Assembly (NCBI RefSeq): GCF_905163445.1
Contig: NC_053204.1
Coordinates: 8,067,501-8,131,500, forward strand
Direction: 5' to 3'
Origin: Pararge aegeria
Lineage: Eukaryota > Arthropoda > Insecta > Lepidoptera > Nymphalidae
DNA: 64,000 nt
The notes beneath the pieces were generated by a model. That model was given only the letters and a program-made list of their open reading frames with translations. It made no database searches and was not told where the DNA came from. A program made the translations under genes and the position numbers. Shown here piece by piece: positions 12,670 through 25,200 of the stretch (its first letter is position 1; every line of letters begins with the position of its first letter).

Positions 12670-12957
12670 GGCCATCCATAAATTAGGTCACACGATTAAG
12701 CCGTGTGGCAGCTAATTCACATGTATCAATCAAAAGAAATTAAACTCTAAACTTCGACTCATTAAGTTTACAGAGTAGAAAATATTCGATTTTCTGCTTT
12801 AAAAATTTGTTTTTTACATTAAAATGATTTGGTGATATAAATATTTTTTTAAAACTGTTAATACCTCTAATTTCTTTGGAAATTAGAAACTATGTGACGT
12901 CACACAGTTTGCGTTACGCGTATAAAAACGTGATATGTGTGACGTAATTTATGCACC
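12670..12957. mobile_element. MITE with inverted ends (CATAAATTAGGTCACAC)
   Basis: The left end contains CATAAATTAGGTCACAC (from about 12675). The right end is its inverse, GTGTGACGTAATTTATG (about 12937-12953), with one mismatch. The interior of about 250 bp is AT-rich with no coding frame. A near-palindromic TGTGACGTCACACAG at 12892-12906 lies inside. Confidence 0.6.
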
Positions 12958-14019
12958 AGATAATTCTCTTGTAATGTGTACGCCAGAGTAAAATGGAACT
13001 TATACTCAAAAGCTCAAATTTGTCGTTGCTTCTAAATCGGAGCAACATAAGGTCCATTTTACTTTAGATAACTTACATTTGGCATATGTTCACGGATCAA
13101 GTAGCGCGTTTAGAACGCCAGAATTTCGTCAGCACAATTCAATCTTTCCTAGTACTAAATGGAACACAGGTTATAATAATTTGATTAATTATTATTTGTG
13201 CTTACAATTTTTTTTTTTAATTTATCAACTATCATTTCTTTGGTACCTTGCATTTTTTAAATTTTCCCCCTTTCTTCTTTTTTATGGGTATGTTGTATTT
13301 CATTTTTTCTGTTTTTGATGGCTCTGTAAAAGTTAATTTACTTCAGAAAATAAACATTGCTGCTTCACTGCTGGCTAGCTCTGATGTGGGCTTAAACACA
13401 TTTTAATGAATAACTCATGATCAAGTTAAACATTGTGTGGAGTTTTCTATAGAGTTCTCAAATGCGTGTAAAGTCTACTAATCTGTATTTGGCTAAAATG
13501 GCGGCTTACAGCCTTAACCCCTCATTCTGAGAGTTAATGTGTTGATAAAGATTTGTGAATAAATGGGACCCATCACTTTAAATGCCTTCCAAGATACCCA
13601 GGTGCGCAACACACTTTCTCTTAATCTGGAAATTTGTCTGAGGGGATGCTTTGGTCATGCTTAGTTACTTACAAAGACTTGTCGCCAACAATTTGTTTCG
13701 GTATGATAAGGAATTTGGATTTAAAATAGTGCATACCTCTTGCAGACTAGGCTGCTCTTATCTTAAAACTGTTTCATCAAATATAATAAGAATTTTGTTT
13801 TGAATTTTAAATCACTCTGACAATTAGTTCAAACAATATTCAGGCCACTTTTTTATTCACGCACACAGTTCTGCCAATTTTTTGCAGATTTGGTGATTTT
13901 TTATTTCAATAGTTTCTGCATTTGAGTCTGTTCCAATAAGATATAACACATAATACTCCATACAACCTATAGTTGACAACCATTAAAATAGAAAGCAAAT
14001 AATTAAAAAATGAACTTAC

Positions 14020-15111
14020 TCGACTCTAACACACCACTTTTATTTAACCTCTTCTTCTTTTCTTCCTCATGCAACTTTACATGTTTTACCAAGTTGTATA
14101 AAAACTTGAATCTTTGCGGACATTTTGCACATGCATACATCAAGTCCTGGTCATCACTCTCACCGTGTGTTTGATGTAAAGATGTTATGTACTTTTCTGA
14201 ATGTTTTATCACACCGCCTGGTAAGATTTCTAATGTTGGCCAACTGTCTGGATTGGAAGCGTAAAATTCTGCTGTCTGCAAATAAATTATAATATCAAGT
14301 AAATATTGACACAAAAGTAAAACAACCACGTTAACTCTTTTACAAAGAAATGGATACATGGCCTACAAAATTATAGTCTTCGACATAAGTGATGATGCAG
14401 TCTATGATTGTATCGGGCTGACCTCTTAGGGGTATACAGTCTTATTAATATATCCAAAATTGTTTTCTATTTGGTATTGAACTGGAATTCTAAATTGTTT
14501 TTGGGCTTGTCTTTGTCAGTAGGGTAACAACGGCTGAAGCCTCCCAAGCCTCTGAACAGAAAACGTATTAGAGTGTGTGCACACACAGACATAGCGCTTG
14601 GACTTCTAAACACTTTTTACATGCTGGTTAGTTGACATCTCAATAAAGTGATAATTAACTGGATTAATGCAATAACTTGCAGAATCATCGAGATTCACTA
14701 CACCAATACCCTCATATCTTAACACTAGGTTAGTGCTAGTATATTTATACATACCTTGCATCTATCATTCTCTAAAACTTGATTCTCAATCAAGTCTTCC
14801 ACTTCCTCTGAATGTATAGACACCATGCTTCCTATATTAGAGTCCTCGTCATTGAATACGCAACTATAATCGTGGTCAATCATTCTGTTTATATACGGCG
14901 AGGTATTGAGTAAGTAAGCTTCGGAATTTCTATGTGGTTGCACATCTTCCATTCTAACAAGAGTGACATTCTCCAGGTCTTCATTACACTCCAGAGGGCT
15001 TGTCGAGGACATTGCCGTGTTATTCATCGACTGCGATACAATGTTTTCGCGAATTTGTGATAGTTTTACCCCAAGAGTATGGAATTGTTTATTGTGTTCC
15101 ACAAATTTCAT
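14020..15111 (-). CDS. C2H2 zinc-finger protein of unknown role, first two coding exons
   Basis: Exon 1 is 15111-14755 (phase 0; stop codon upstream in frame, so 15111 is the first ATG). Exon 2 is 14275-14020, ending in phase 1 at a GTAAGT donor. Together they give 204 complete codons plus the first base of the next. Exon 1 is acidic and Ser/Asn-rich with no known domain. Exon 2 encodes one classical finger, C-x2-C-x12-H-x3-H (CAKCPQRFKFLYNLVKHVKL then H), followed by a basic run, HEEEKKKRLNKS. More fingers are expected in later exons, which I could not find between 9.8 and 14.0 kb. It is transcribed in the same direction as the macrodomain gene, whose stop is about 510 bp upstream of this ATG. 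A nuclear DNA-binding role is inferred from the finger; I do not recognise the orthologue. Confidence 0.65.
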
Positions 15112-15562
15112 ATAAAGAGTTAAAAATAAAACCTGTTAATTCGTTTATAGCTTTAAAGTTTTTGAAACTGTATCAAGCTGGACATAAACACGTAAAGCAT
15201 CGTAAATAAGTAACTGAACATAGGATAAGCCTATTTAGAATATATGAAAATATTTAGACCACTTCTACTCTAAAATATGTAGGTAGCATTTAAGTCATTG
15301 TGACGTTCTACGTCACTTTCTGACAAATCTCAAAATTTTCCTTTTGTACAGATTAAATAGTTAGTCGTTTAGAAAAAATTTGAGTGTATTTAAAAAAAAC
15401 CAAAGGTCTATGGTAAGTTTTGTACCAAAACCGGCATAGAGTTTGTATTTTCATTGAACTGTGGTAATAATAAATAATGATTACTCTTCCGAATGAGCAG
15501 AAATAATTTTGTATAGCATGTAGGCAAATTCGTCAATAAAACAATGTTAATTCAGATATGAA

Positions 15563-15568
15563 TTTATT
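15563..15568 (-). terminator. Possible polyadenylation signal of the macrodomain gene
   Basis: AATAAA on the minus strand, 53 bp after the proposed stop codon at 15621. This position supports a gene end just downstream of the read-through terminal exon. Confidence 0.45.
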
Positions 15569-15620
15569 TAGCTGTTGTTTTCTATTTAACCCAAAGAAAA
15601 ATCCTTAGTATAAGTAATAC

Positions 15621-18558
15621 TCAGTAATTACCTTCGTGTATAGGGAAGTACATTTGCATCAATGTTTCATAAATTTCTACATCGATGGGCATAAATGTGC
15701 AGAAAATTATTCTTTCCATGTTGCTATTGTTTTCTAGAAACTTCCGTGCCGTAGATAGAGCAATGTGAGCAGCGAGACGATTAGGAAATCCATATATCCC
15801 AGTGGAGATGCATGGGAAGGCAATAGATTCGAGCTTATGTTGTGAAGCATATGCAAGACTATTTTCATAACATGATTTGAGGTTCGGCGCTGATCCGTTT
15901 TGAGGCCCAACTGTGTGAATAACATCTAAAAAAAATTGAAATAAATATATTTTTTAAGTATTCTGCTAACTAAATTGTCAGTACCAGCCCAAAGTTGTAG
16001 TTATAGTAATTGTTAAAGGCCACCAACCTGCTTTGGAATATGTATGGGTCAATTTTTGTACAAGACAAGGCTTTTTTGTCTCTAATTTCATCTCTCCTAA
16101 GATGCCTGTGTCCAGCAGGGGTGGGACATTCATTGGCTAATGATGATGAAATTATTTTTCATAACCACCATTTTTCTATTTATGTATTTATTACATGGTT
16201 TGGTATGGTTTTTTTGTAAACAACTTGGCCAATTCTGAAGTGGATTCTTGTGTTCAACAATTATCACCTTACAGCAGCCTATATTTGCATTTGATATTTA
16301 AATCAATTTACAGTAAACAGACTCCATTCCATTGTGTACTGTGAACATTGGTCAGGTAACTTATTAATGTGTTCTCCCAAGTCCCAGGGTTTTTATCTTC
16401 CTATTCTTTAATGGATATAATGTTCAATATTTAAAAAACTCTTTATTCATTTAGGCCCGTCACTGGCACTTATGAAGCCTTTTTAAATATATGCTTGCAT
16501 AATTATTGTGAGACAACTTAAACCTAAAGCTACGAGGGTTCCCAACAATAGTCTATGTCTTGAGCCCACAACAAATTTAAAGATTAAAAACTTACACTTG
16601 GCAGGTAAATTGTACCCTCCTGTGATTCTTGCCTCGCCTGTAGGACATCCTCCAAGGGAGTTACATTCTTGCTGCAAAGATATTAAACATATATTAAATA
16701 CTTTTTTAAAAATAATTGCAACTAAACAGACAGCCCACCTGATGGTAATATTGTTGCAATTAGGTACTTACCTGTAGTATAGTATTTTTAGAATTGAATA
16801 TCCATTCCTACTCATTTTAATTGAATTGCTTATAATATTTTTGTTAAAAGTGTGCCATTTTGGATTTTTGATCATAAGCATAAAACATGTAAGCGCAAAG
16901 TTGCATACACATTATCAATTTCGTATTTTTTTTAATCTATGGTTTCTCCTAATTTATTTTTGAATAAAATAAAAAGTTACTTTTGGTCACCATCAATAGC
17001 CTATCACAGTCCACTGCTGGAATAAAAACTTCTCCCAAAGGAGTGGTTTGCCCATAATCATCTCACTGGGCAGACAGGTTGCTGATAGCAACGGATGGTA
17101 GTTGTAACCCAGAAAACGCTGCTTCCCATTCTTTGCTATATTCTCTTAGTCGCCTCTTACAACACCTGCGGGAGGGATGGTCACATATGTTTTCTGATCT
17201 GCCTTCACAACTCAGATTGGTCAACAAGAGCAAAATCAATGAATTACTTGTAGCAATGGTCCAGCAGCACGATGTATGGCTCCGTCAACTCCACCACCGG
17301 CTTTTAGCATGGAATTTGCGGCATTCACTATTGCATCCACCTACACAATGATTTAAAATTTTAGTAGACATTTACTTGTGCATTGGAGAGCATGTTAAGC
17401 TATTGGCACTAGATATTCTCACTGTGTGAATAACCAGTTTTGGTTGTTGAAATCAATCAATCCACATTGTAGCAGTATAAATAAATAAATAAATATATTA
17501 CGACAATACACACATCGCCACCAAGCCCCAAAGTAAGCATAGCTTGTGTTATGGGTACTACGATGACTATTTTTATGAATAATATACATAAATACTTAGA
17601 ATATATATATAAAAACTCCCAGACACTGAAAAACATTCATGCTCATCACACAAACATTTTCCAGTTGTGGGAATCGAAACCACAGCCTTGGGCTCAGAAA
17701 GCAGGGTCGCTGCAAACTGCGCCAATCGGCCGTTAAATCCACAGTATATATCCACTATGGTGTAGGAAGATGATATATAATTGTTTTGTCTATGAATATG
17801 GCAGGTCAGACTCGCAGTTACAATGATGACACAGAGTGGCAATAAATCCAGTCCTTAATATAGAATCCTTACTTATACTATAAATGTATGTTTGTTTGTC
17901 CTTCCTTTACACCCTAAGCTCACACACCATTCATCTTGATTTTTGGCGAAGAATTAGTTGAAAGGATGGAGAGTAATATAGCAATTTTTATCTCTGGAAA
18001 AAAAGCGGATCTCATGTCAAAACCGCAATAAATGAGAATGAAGACCGCTGGTAAGATCATTACAGAAATCAAGGTCCTATATGTTTGATTCTAAAAAAAA
18101 AACTTTTTAGTAATGTAAATAAACGTAATTGTTCTTTTGGAATATCATATTGAATATTTAATATAATACACAAAAATACATTTACAACAGTGTAAATTTT
18201 GAATTACCTCCAACTTAGTTATATCGCCTTTAAAAATAGAAACTTTATCAGCAAGTTCTTTATTCTTCTCCGAATCTATTTTTATCTTTCGGAATTCGGT
18301 TACATCTTCAGCGACAGGTTTCTTTGCCTCTAAACCATTGTTTTTCACAAAATATTTACACCACGACTCGACTTTATTGACAACAATGTAGTCGGTGGAT
18401 TTATATAATTTTCTTTTCTCCTCTAAAGGCAAAGACGCAACCCGTTCCTTTTCAGACTCCCATTTCGTGCTCATTTTAAGTATTGAATTTAAACAACTCT
18501 GTTGAATACTACACGCAATTTGAACTTTATGAAAGCTACGAAACCTCAAAACCGGCAT
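15621..18558 (-). CDS. MacroD-type macrodomain ADP-ribose hydrolase, four exons
   Basis: MacroD enzymes remove ADP-ribose from acidic residues of proteins and deacetylate O-acetyl-ADP-ribose. Exons on the minus strand: 18558-18208, 17340-17248, 16671-16596 and 15925-15621, giving 274 aa. Residues 118-148 hold VDAIVNAAN and the glycine loop GGGVDGAIHRAAG; exon 3 gives GGCPTGEARITGGYNLPAK; exon 4 gives YVIHTVGP and the second ligand loop AFPCISTGIYGFP, ending in RIIFC...YFPIHEGNY and TGA. The first 28 residues (MPVLRFRSFHKVQ...) are basic with no acids, like a mitochondrial targeting sequence. A second Met (MSTKWESEKER) would give a cytosolic form. After codon HE there is also a good donor (GTAATT), so another short 3' exon is possible. 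The 5' end faces the glucosidase II gene. Confidence 0.9.
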
Positions 18559-19209
18559 TTGTCTATAATTTTTTTGGTTTACCCCAAGATAACATCTGAT
18601 GTCCTTGACCTTCAGGTCACGTCACACGTCTTTCTTTGAAATCGACATTGACAGTATCTATGCGGTAACATTTTTTTTCTTCAATCTTAGATTAGCTTTA
18701 GGTCCCAGTTTTTTTGATTGTTCGGGCCTGGTATATAGTATGATTTTTGAGACAAAACCTTATATCTTAGATATAATGAACCGATTAATGAAATAAGAAA
18801 ATATACATATTTTTATGTTTACATGACATAGGCACTTTAAATGTAAGAAAATATATATTTATTCAACTTCAATCGTTCTAAAAATCAAGAATACACGGCT
18901 GACATATAAACAAAAAAAGATTTTGATATAAAAAAATTGTCGAGCGAAATACATCCACGTAACGCAGGCGTGCTTTTATTTGGATTTCAGTCGAATTCCA
19001 TCATTAAATCACCACAAAACAGTAATGTCGAGTTAAAGAGGACATTTTCCCATCACCTTGTCATAATTATTGCTAAGGAAACAATTCATACGATCAGGTA
19101 TGAGCTAAAATATCATGTTACTAACTTGCTTTGTGAACCGGCGTTGTTATTAGATAAATTGCTATTTCTTTCTTTAGTTTTAAGTGTAATTTTCTATTTT
19201 TCTTGTAGG
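18559..19209. promoter_or_regulatory. Head-to-head promoter region of the MacroD and glucosidase II alpha genes
   Basis: Only about 650 bp separate the two divergent start codons. The TTTCTTGTAG directly before the plus-strand ATG looks like a splice acceptor, so the glucosidase gene probably has a non-coding first exon inside this interval. No TATA box or initiator could be assigned. Confidence 0.5.
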
Positions 19210-22200
19210 ATGAAGGCTTTAAGTCTTCTTCTGATCGCGGCGTTTGGGCTAAGTGGGAGTTTGGCCGTCGATAGAAACAACTTCAAAACCTGCGAACAGT
19301 CAGGTTTTTGCAAGCGTCTCCGAGGATTTAAACCCGAAAAATCTCAGTATGCTTTAAATGTGGATAGTGTTTTTGTTCACGGCAACGTTCTCTCGGCGGA
19401 AGTGTTCACTGTTGACCATGATGATGACAAAAAAAATATTCTGGTGAGCAACTCTTTGTTTCTATTGATACTGCTTTGCAAATGTTATTTGACATCTTGT
19501 CACAAATTATAATGTAAATATGTAAGCATATCAATTTATATTTCGTAAAATTCTTAGTATAATAATGTATTAAATAAATTTAAAAGAAGATATCTATTTG
19601 CCTTATTAATATCACGAATATGAAAGTGTCTTTATCCTTAATTTACGCCCTAACTTAGCAACCAACGATTTTATGGTTGAATGGATGTAGAGTAACATAG
19701 GCTTCTCTATCCCAGGAACAGTTTCTCATAGGATTTGTAAAAATTCATACCAAATGCAGTCAAAACTGCAGGCAACAGTTAGTATTTTGTAACAGTTGTA
19801 ACATTACAAGCTAAAAGAAACTTAAGGCATTGTAAGAGTTTTAAAAAGCCTACCCTTAAGTATTTGTAGTTTGTTCTGGAGATTTTCTTCAGTTTATATC
19901 ATCTGCATACCCTGTGCATACCCTCAATGCATGCCACTGGTATAATTATGCTGCTAGTACTTACTACTTATTTATTAAACCCTACTTGGGTATAATAAAT
20001 AAATCAATCTTCAAATTGGCTCTGCACAAGCTGGCAAAGGCAGGAGACAAAATTTTCATCCCCACATTATATTGTTGGCATGGGATTAGTTTACTTGCCA
20101 AGGAGAAGCTTATACTTGTTTTTTATTACATCTATATTGTCTTTGTCTATCATAGAATTAGAAAAATACAGAACACATTCCGCCATTATTGCATGAATTG
20201 CATTGTGTCAAAAAACAGTGAAAAATCTACGTCTGACTTCAGACCCGAGAATTTTGCGAGCTCACAATGTTTTTCTCATTTTCGAATATTAAATATAAAA
20301 TAATTACTGTTAACTGCAAGTACTGTTTGATTAACATTACTAAAGCAGAGTGGTTAATGATGCTTTAATATTAGTCACGTATACAGTGTCTGTATGTTCT
20401 TTATTCTGTCATCTATTACACCTGTGTGCCCATGCTTATAGTGTGGATATATTTGTAAGAAGATAAACTTTTAGTTCTTTCCCCTGTGAAATAATGTCTC
20501 CTGCCCATACTAGCTGAGTTAATGAGCATAAATTTTAATCACCTCACAAGGGATCAACTTGTGTGGCTATTAACTGATATGTTGTGTAACCTATCAATTA
20601 TAAAGGTAGGGTGCAATGATCAGAAATTGATAAAAATATATTATTGGACAACTGATGTCAATCAATACTTTCTTATCATAGAGAACACTTCCATGTTACA
20701 AAATAGGTATTATAGGGTCTTTATCTTTATATTGAACATCTAGCCATGTCTTTGTTAGGACATATTACTTGTTTATTTAAAAGCAATGAAGTAAATTGTA
20801 TAGGTCATTAGTGAGAACTTTTTTTGTATACAACAGACAGAGTTGTTGTCATTGGAAATTCTTTATTCTTCTGAAGGGCTAGCACGGGCAGGAGACAAAA
20901 ATTATATCCCGCGATTATATCACCTGACAGAGGATATAATTAACATGTCCACCTGCTAAAGCATGGGAACATGAAATATGAGAAGTTAGCTCCCGTTTAT
21001 TACACATATGTTATTTGGATATTATTTCCACTTGTGCGCCAGTGCTCTGAGAGTTGATAAAGCTGTGAGAGGAGATAAATTTTTATCCTATCCTTAGGGA
21101 TATAATTGTTTCCTGCCCATGCTAGCCGCGCTGAAGAGGCTTAACATGCTTTTGGGCTAAAAAGTATTCTTCTTTACTCTCTATTCCTCTCCTCTCCTCC
21201 ATAGCCACTTGACCTAAGTAAAGCAAGGTAAGTAGAGATGCAATTTAAGATGGCAATTATTATCAAGCTGTGATCCGTTTCTTCTCTATATTTTGGGGGA
21301 ATACTAAATCACTTGTAGGCACATGTTTGTTGGTAGGGTGGTGACTAGCCAAAGAGGAGACTAATGATGGGGAAATTTAGAAATTCTATATTTCCATATT
21401 GTCTCTGGAGGGGTATGAACCCAGAACCCTCCCATTGATAAGAATGTCACAAATCGATTTACTACTACTATTTTGTACTATATCAGTTTTTAAAAATTAA
21501 TTATCAGTGTGTGTTTATAAAGTTTATAATTTTCAACAGTGGCGCTACGCCCTGCGGCTGTCCGCGCTTGCAGATGGCACCTTCCGAGTGGAAATGGATG
21601 AGGCGGAACCCCTGTACCCTCGGTATAGGACTCAGATTGCCCTCGAGGGTGAACCGAAGGGTGATGGGTAAGGTTTATATTGTTTACAAACTTCTGTACC
21701 CAATGGATGAGAACTGGACCCTATTACTATAACGAAGTTATCACCGACCCTTTCAATTATGTGAACATATCTGTACGAACGATTTATAAGTGCCTGTGAT
21801 AGGCCTACATGAATAAAGAAATTTTGAATTTTAATTTACTGTCTGTAATGTATGTACTGAAATGAATTCAGTTTGAATTTTTTCAAAGAATGCAAATTAG
21901 AATACAGCTGTCACCACCCAGTGGAGTGGGCTTCTTACCAGAGTATGCGAACAGCGGGAAGATTACCAGAAATTCTCCTATGTCAATTTTAGTGTAGGCA
22001 GTGCTTTTGTGAATGTACGAAGTGCACGCCGTTGTCACCTCTATGCTTCCCGGGAGTGTCGTACGAGGCGACTAAAGGAATATAACTGATAATGGGCAGC
22101 AGCGTCCTCTGTACTATACACTGAAATCAATAACTCGTTAACTGCCTATTGCAGTGTGGTTATTATAGGCAAACCGATGGGATAGGCTTTTAGATCAGCA

Positions 22201-25200
22201 GTGGACTGCTATTAATGTATAAGATGTGGTAGCCCATTGGGTAGGAGCTCGACTTCACTTTCTGGGGGCCGAGTTCGAATCCCAGCACGCACCTATAACA
22301 TTTCTATCGAAAAAAAATAAAAAATATCACTTTGCTTCGACGGTGAAGGAAAAAATCGCGAGGAAACCTGCATGCCTGAGAGGAATAGTTAACCTCAATG
22401 TAGTTTAACAGACGATTATTGACCTTGTTTATACGTAATTGGCTCTACATACCTGAGAATTTTCCATAATGTTCTCAAAGGTGTAAAGTCCACCGATCCG
22501 AACCGGGTCAGCGTGGTGGACTACGGACTACCCCTTCTCATTGTGGGAGGAGACCCGTGCTCTGTTGTGGGTCGATATGATGATGATGATGTTTAATGTA
22601 TAATCTACTTCCGCCTCTCAAGCACGCGGCCGTATTTGAAAATCTAATACTATTATATTCTTTACAGATTAAAATTGATCTCAAACGAGAATGGCAAGTT
22701 GACCCTTTCCAACACTCAGGGTCACAAAGTGGTGATAACAATAGAACCGTTGAAGATCGAGTTTGTCGACCATACGGGTGAAGTGGCTGTTGTGTTGAAC
22801 GAGAACTCGCAGTTGGTGGTTGAGCCACTTAGGGTGAGGAGAGAGAAGATTGGTGATGACGATGAACAGGGGAATATTGTTGAAGTGAGTATAACCTTAG
22901 CTAAAAACTTATAAACTACTAGCTGTTGCCCGCGACTTAGTCGGCGTCTGATTTTGTTTTTTGATGTGACATTCAATTTAGTTGTAGTTCTAAAAAAATT
23001 AAAGTATTCAGTATCGCTGAGCCTTAAATGAGGGGTTTGCTGCTGTCCGCTGACGAGTTCTGTCCTCTATCTCCAACCACATGCATCAAATCTACACAAA
23101 GTTTGGGCAAAATTAAACTCATATTATATAAACTCTATAGTACAAAAATATTTTTTTAAATCGGTTATAATTTGTCGGAGTTATGTTGTAAAACTGTCAA
23201 ACACTTTCATCCCCTTTCCCAAAGGATTCGAGCTTAATGTCGGGATAAAAAGTATCCTATATTACTTCTAACACTTCTAAGAATATGTGTAAAAACTTTC
23301 ATGAGGATCGGTTAAGTAGTTTTTGCGTTAAAGCGTAACTAACAAACTTACATTGACATTTATAATATTAGTAGGGATTAAATACTACACTTCTAACTGT
23401 AAAAGGTTACTTTGTTTTAAGTAATTAAATATTATCAGTAAATAAATTATCAGTGAAGACAAACACCTGCATGCCTGATAGTTCTCCATATTGTTCTCAA
23501 AAGTGTGTGGAGTCCACCAGTACCGCACTGGGCCAGCGTGGTGGACCACGGCCTTAACCCATTCTCATTGTGGGAGGAGACCCGTGCCCTGCAGTGGGCC
23601 GGTAATGGGTTGGTGATGATACTAATCTTGTACTGTGTCTTTTCTTTTGACAAGAAAGGAAAAGACACAGTACAAGCTTTTAGGCTTGCCCTTTTCCTTT
23701 GACAAGAAATTAAAAAAAATATTCACTACGCCTCCAAGCCCGCTCGAGCCGTGTAAATCTGGGTTACTCTTCGTAACCAAGTTCATTATTCGACAAAAAA
23801 ATCATCATCATTTCGTACCATCTGTAGTAAATACTAAATATAAGCTGTGATAGCGCAGTGGGTAAGACCTCGATTTCAATTTCGGGGGGCCGAGTTCGAA
23901 TCCCACTCTAACTTTTCTAAGTTATGTGCGTTTTAAGTGAAAATATCACTTCGATGGTGAAAGAAAACATCGTGAGGAAACCTGCATGAGAGTTCTTCAT
24001 AATGTTTTCAGAGGTATCTAGAGTCCACCAATCCGCACTGGGCCAGCGTGGTGGACTACGGCCTTAACCCCTTCTGATGATGTAGTAAATTTATTGGTCA
24101 TAAAAAAATCAAAATTTTACTAATCAGCGAAATCCAGTAATGAGTACTATAATATCGGGTTGTTAAAAATTTAGTAAATTTTGGTTCTTAGCTATTTTTT
24201 CTTATTTATTACGCGCTGGGCGGTTAAGTTATCTTTCAGAAAACGGTGTTAAACTAGAATTTTGTAATATTAAGAGTGTGACAACCCTATGGAGGATACT
24301 ACAGTTTTTCTAGGAATAATGTTAGATTCTGAACTTCAATGGGCCCCTCATGTAAATAATTTATCGAACAGGCTTAGTTCCGCTGCCTATGCGGTAAAGA
24401 AGTTACGCAATATGACCGACGTAGAAACTGCTAGACTGGTATATTTTAGTTACTTTCACAGCATTATGTCATATGGAAATTTTACTTTGGAGTAATGCTG
24501 ATGATATTAACACTATTTTCGTGCTGCAGAAGAACCTTTTCTTTTTGCTAAACTTTTGGAACCCTCGTAACTTTAGTTTTAAATTTACGAATGTGGTTAT
24601 CGCCATCATCTCACTACCGTGTAATTCTTACGTACGAATCAAAAGTGCCACCTATGGGCCTACTTGAATAAATATGTCTTTGGCTTTGACTTTGACTATG
24701 CATCGCGATTTTTGGCTTGTTTACATAAATGATACATCGAGTATTTCTATTCTATATGTTAATTGAACCGAAATTGTACCGAATGAAATCTTTGAGATTT
24801 TTCTCAATAAGTTTAAAGTTTATATAAAACGTAAGCTTACAGAAAAATCCTATTATAATAATGTTAAGGATTACTTAAACGATAAAAAAACTTGGGTGTG
24901 AATTTCTCTAGCTTCAAAGCTTAATATAAATTTACTGTGAGATGGTGATAACAAAAAAAATTAACCCGGCTAAATTTATTGTGGGCTCTTCTTAGACCAG
25001 CTAGCTTTAGGTTTAGGCAAACGAAGTTATCACCACCCCCTTACAATTATGTAAACATATATGTATGAACGCTTCATAAGTGACTGTGATAGGCTTACAT
25101 AAATAAAGTAATTTTGAATTTGAATGTATTTCGTTATACTTGAATATATAATTCGTGTACCATTAATCTTAAACTCATTGATCTTATAAGTTATCTCATT

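Larger units (their letters stand above)
9779..14019. other. Gene-poor region between ValRS-m and the zinc-finger gene
   Basis: I see no gene here that can be supported. Contents: a short retroelement tail at 9945-10020 (TTTATTCAAGTAGGCCTTA); AT-rich unique sequence; a LINE 3' end at 11515-11945; a dispersed repeat at 12040-12300 shared with 20150-20410; and a MITE at 12670-12957. The 3' exons of the zinc-finger gene at 14-15 kb should lie here or further left, but none could be identified. Minus-strand open stretches at 10393-10623 and 12396-12650 have no recognisable domain. Confidence 0.5.

Noticed and set aside
16010..16219. Plus-strand open frame in the MacroD intron
   Set aside because: Intronic, no domain, opposite strand to a well-supported gene.
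18937..19209. In-frame upstream extension of glucosidase II exon 1
   Set aside because: It lies before a splice acceptor (TTTCTTGTAG) and would put sequence before a clear signal peptide; the ATG at 19210 fits the family.
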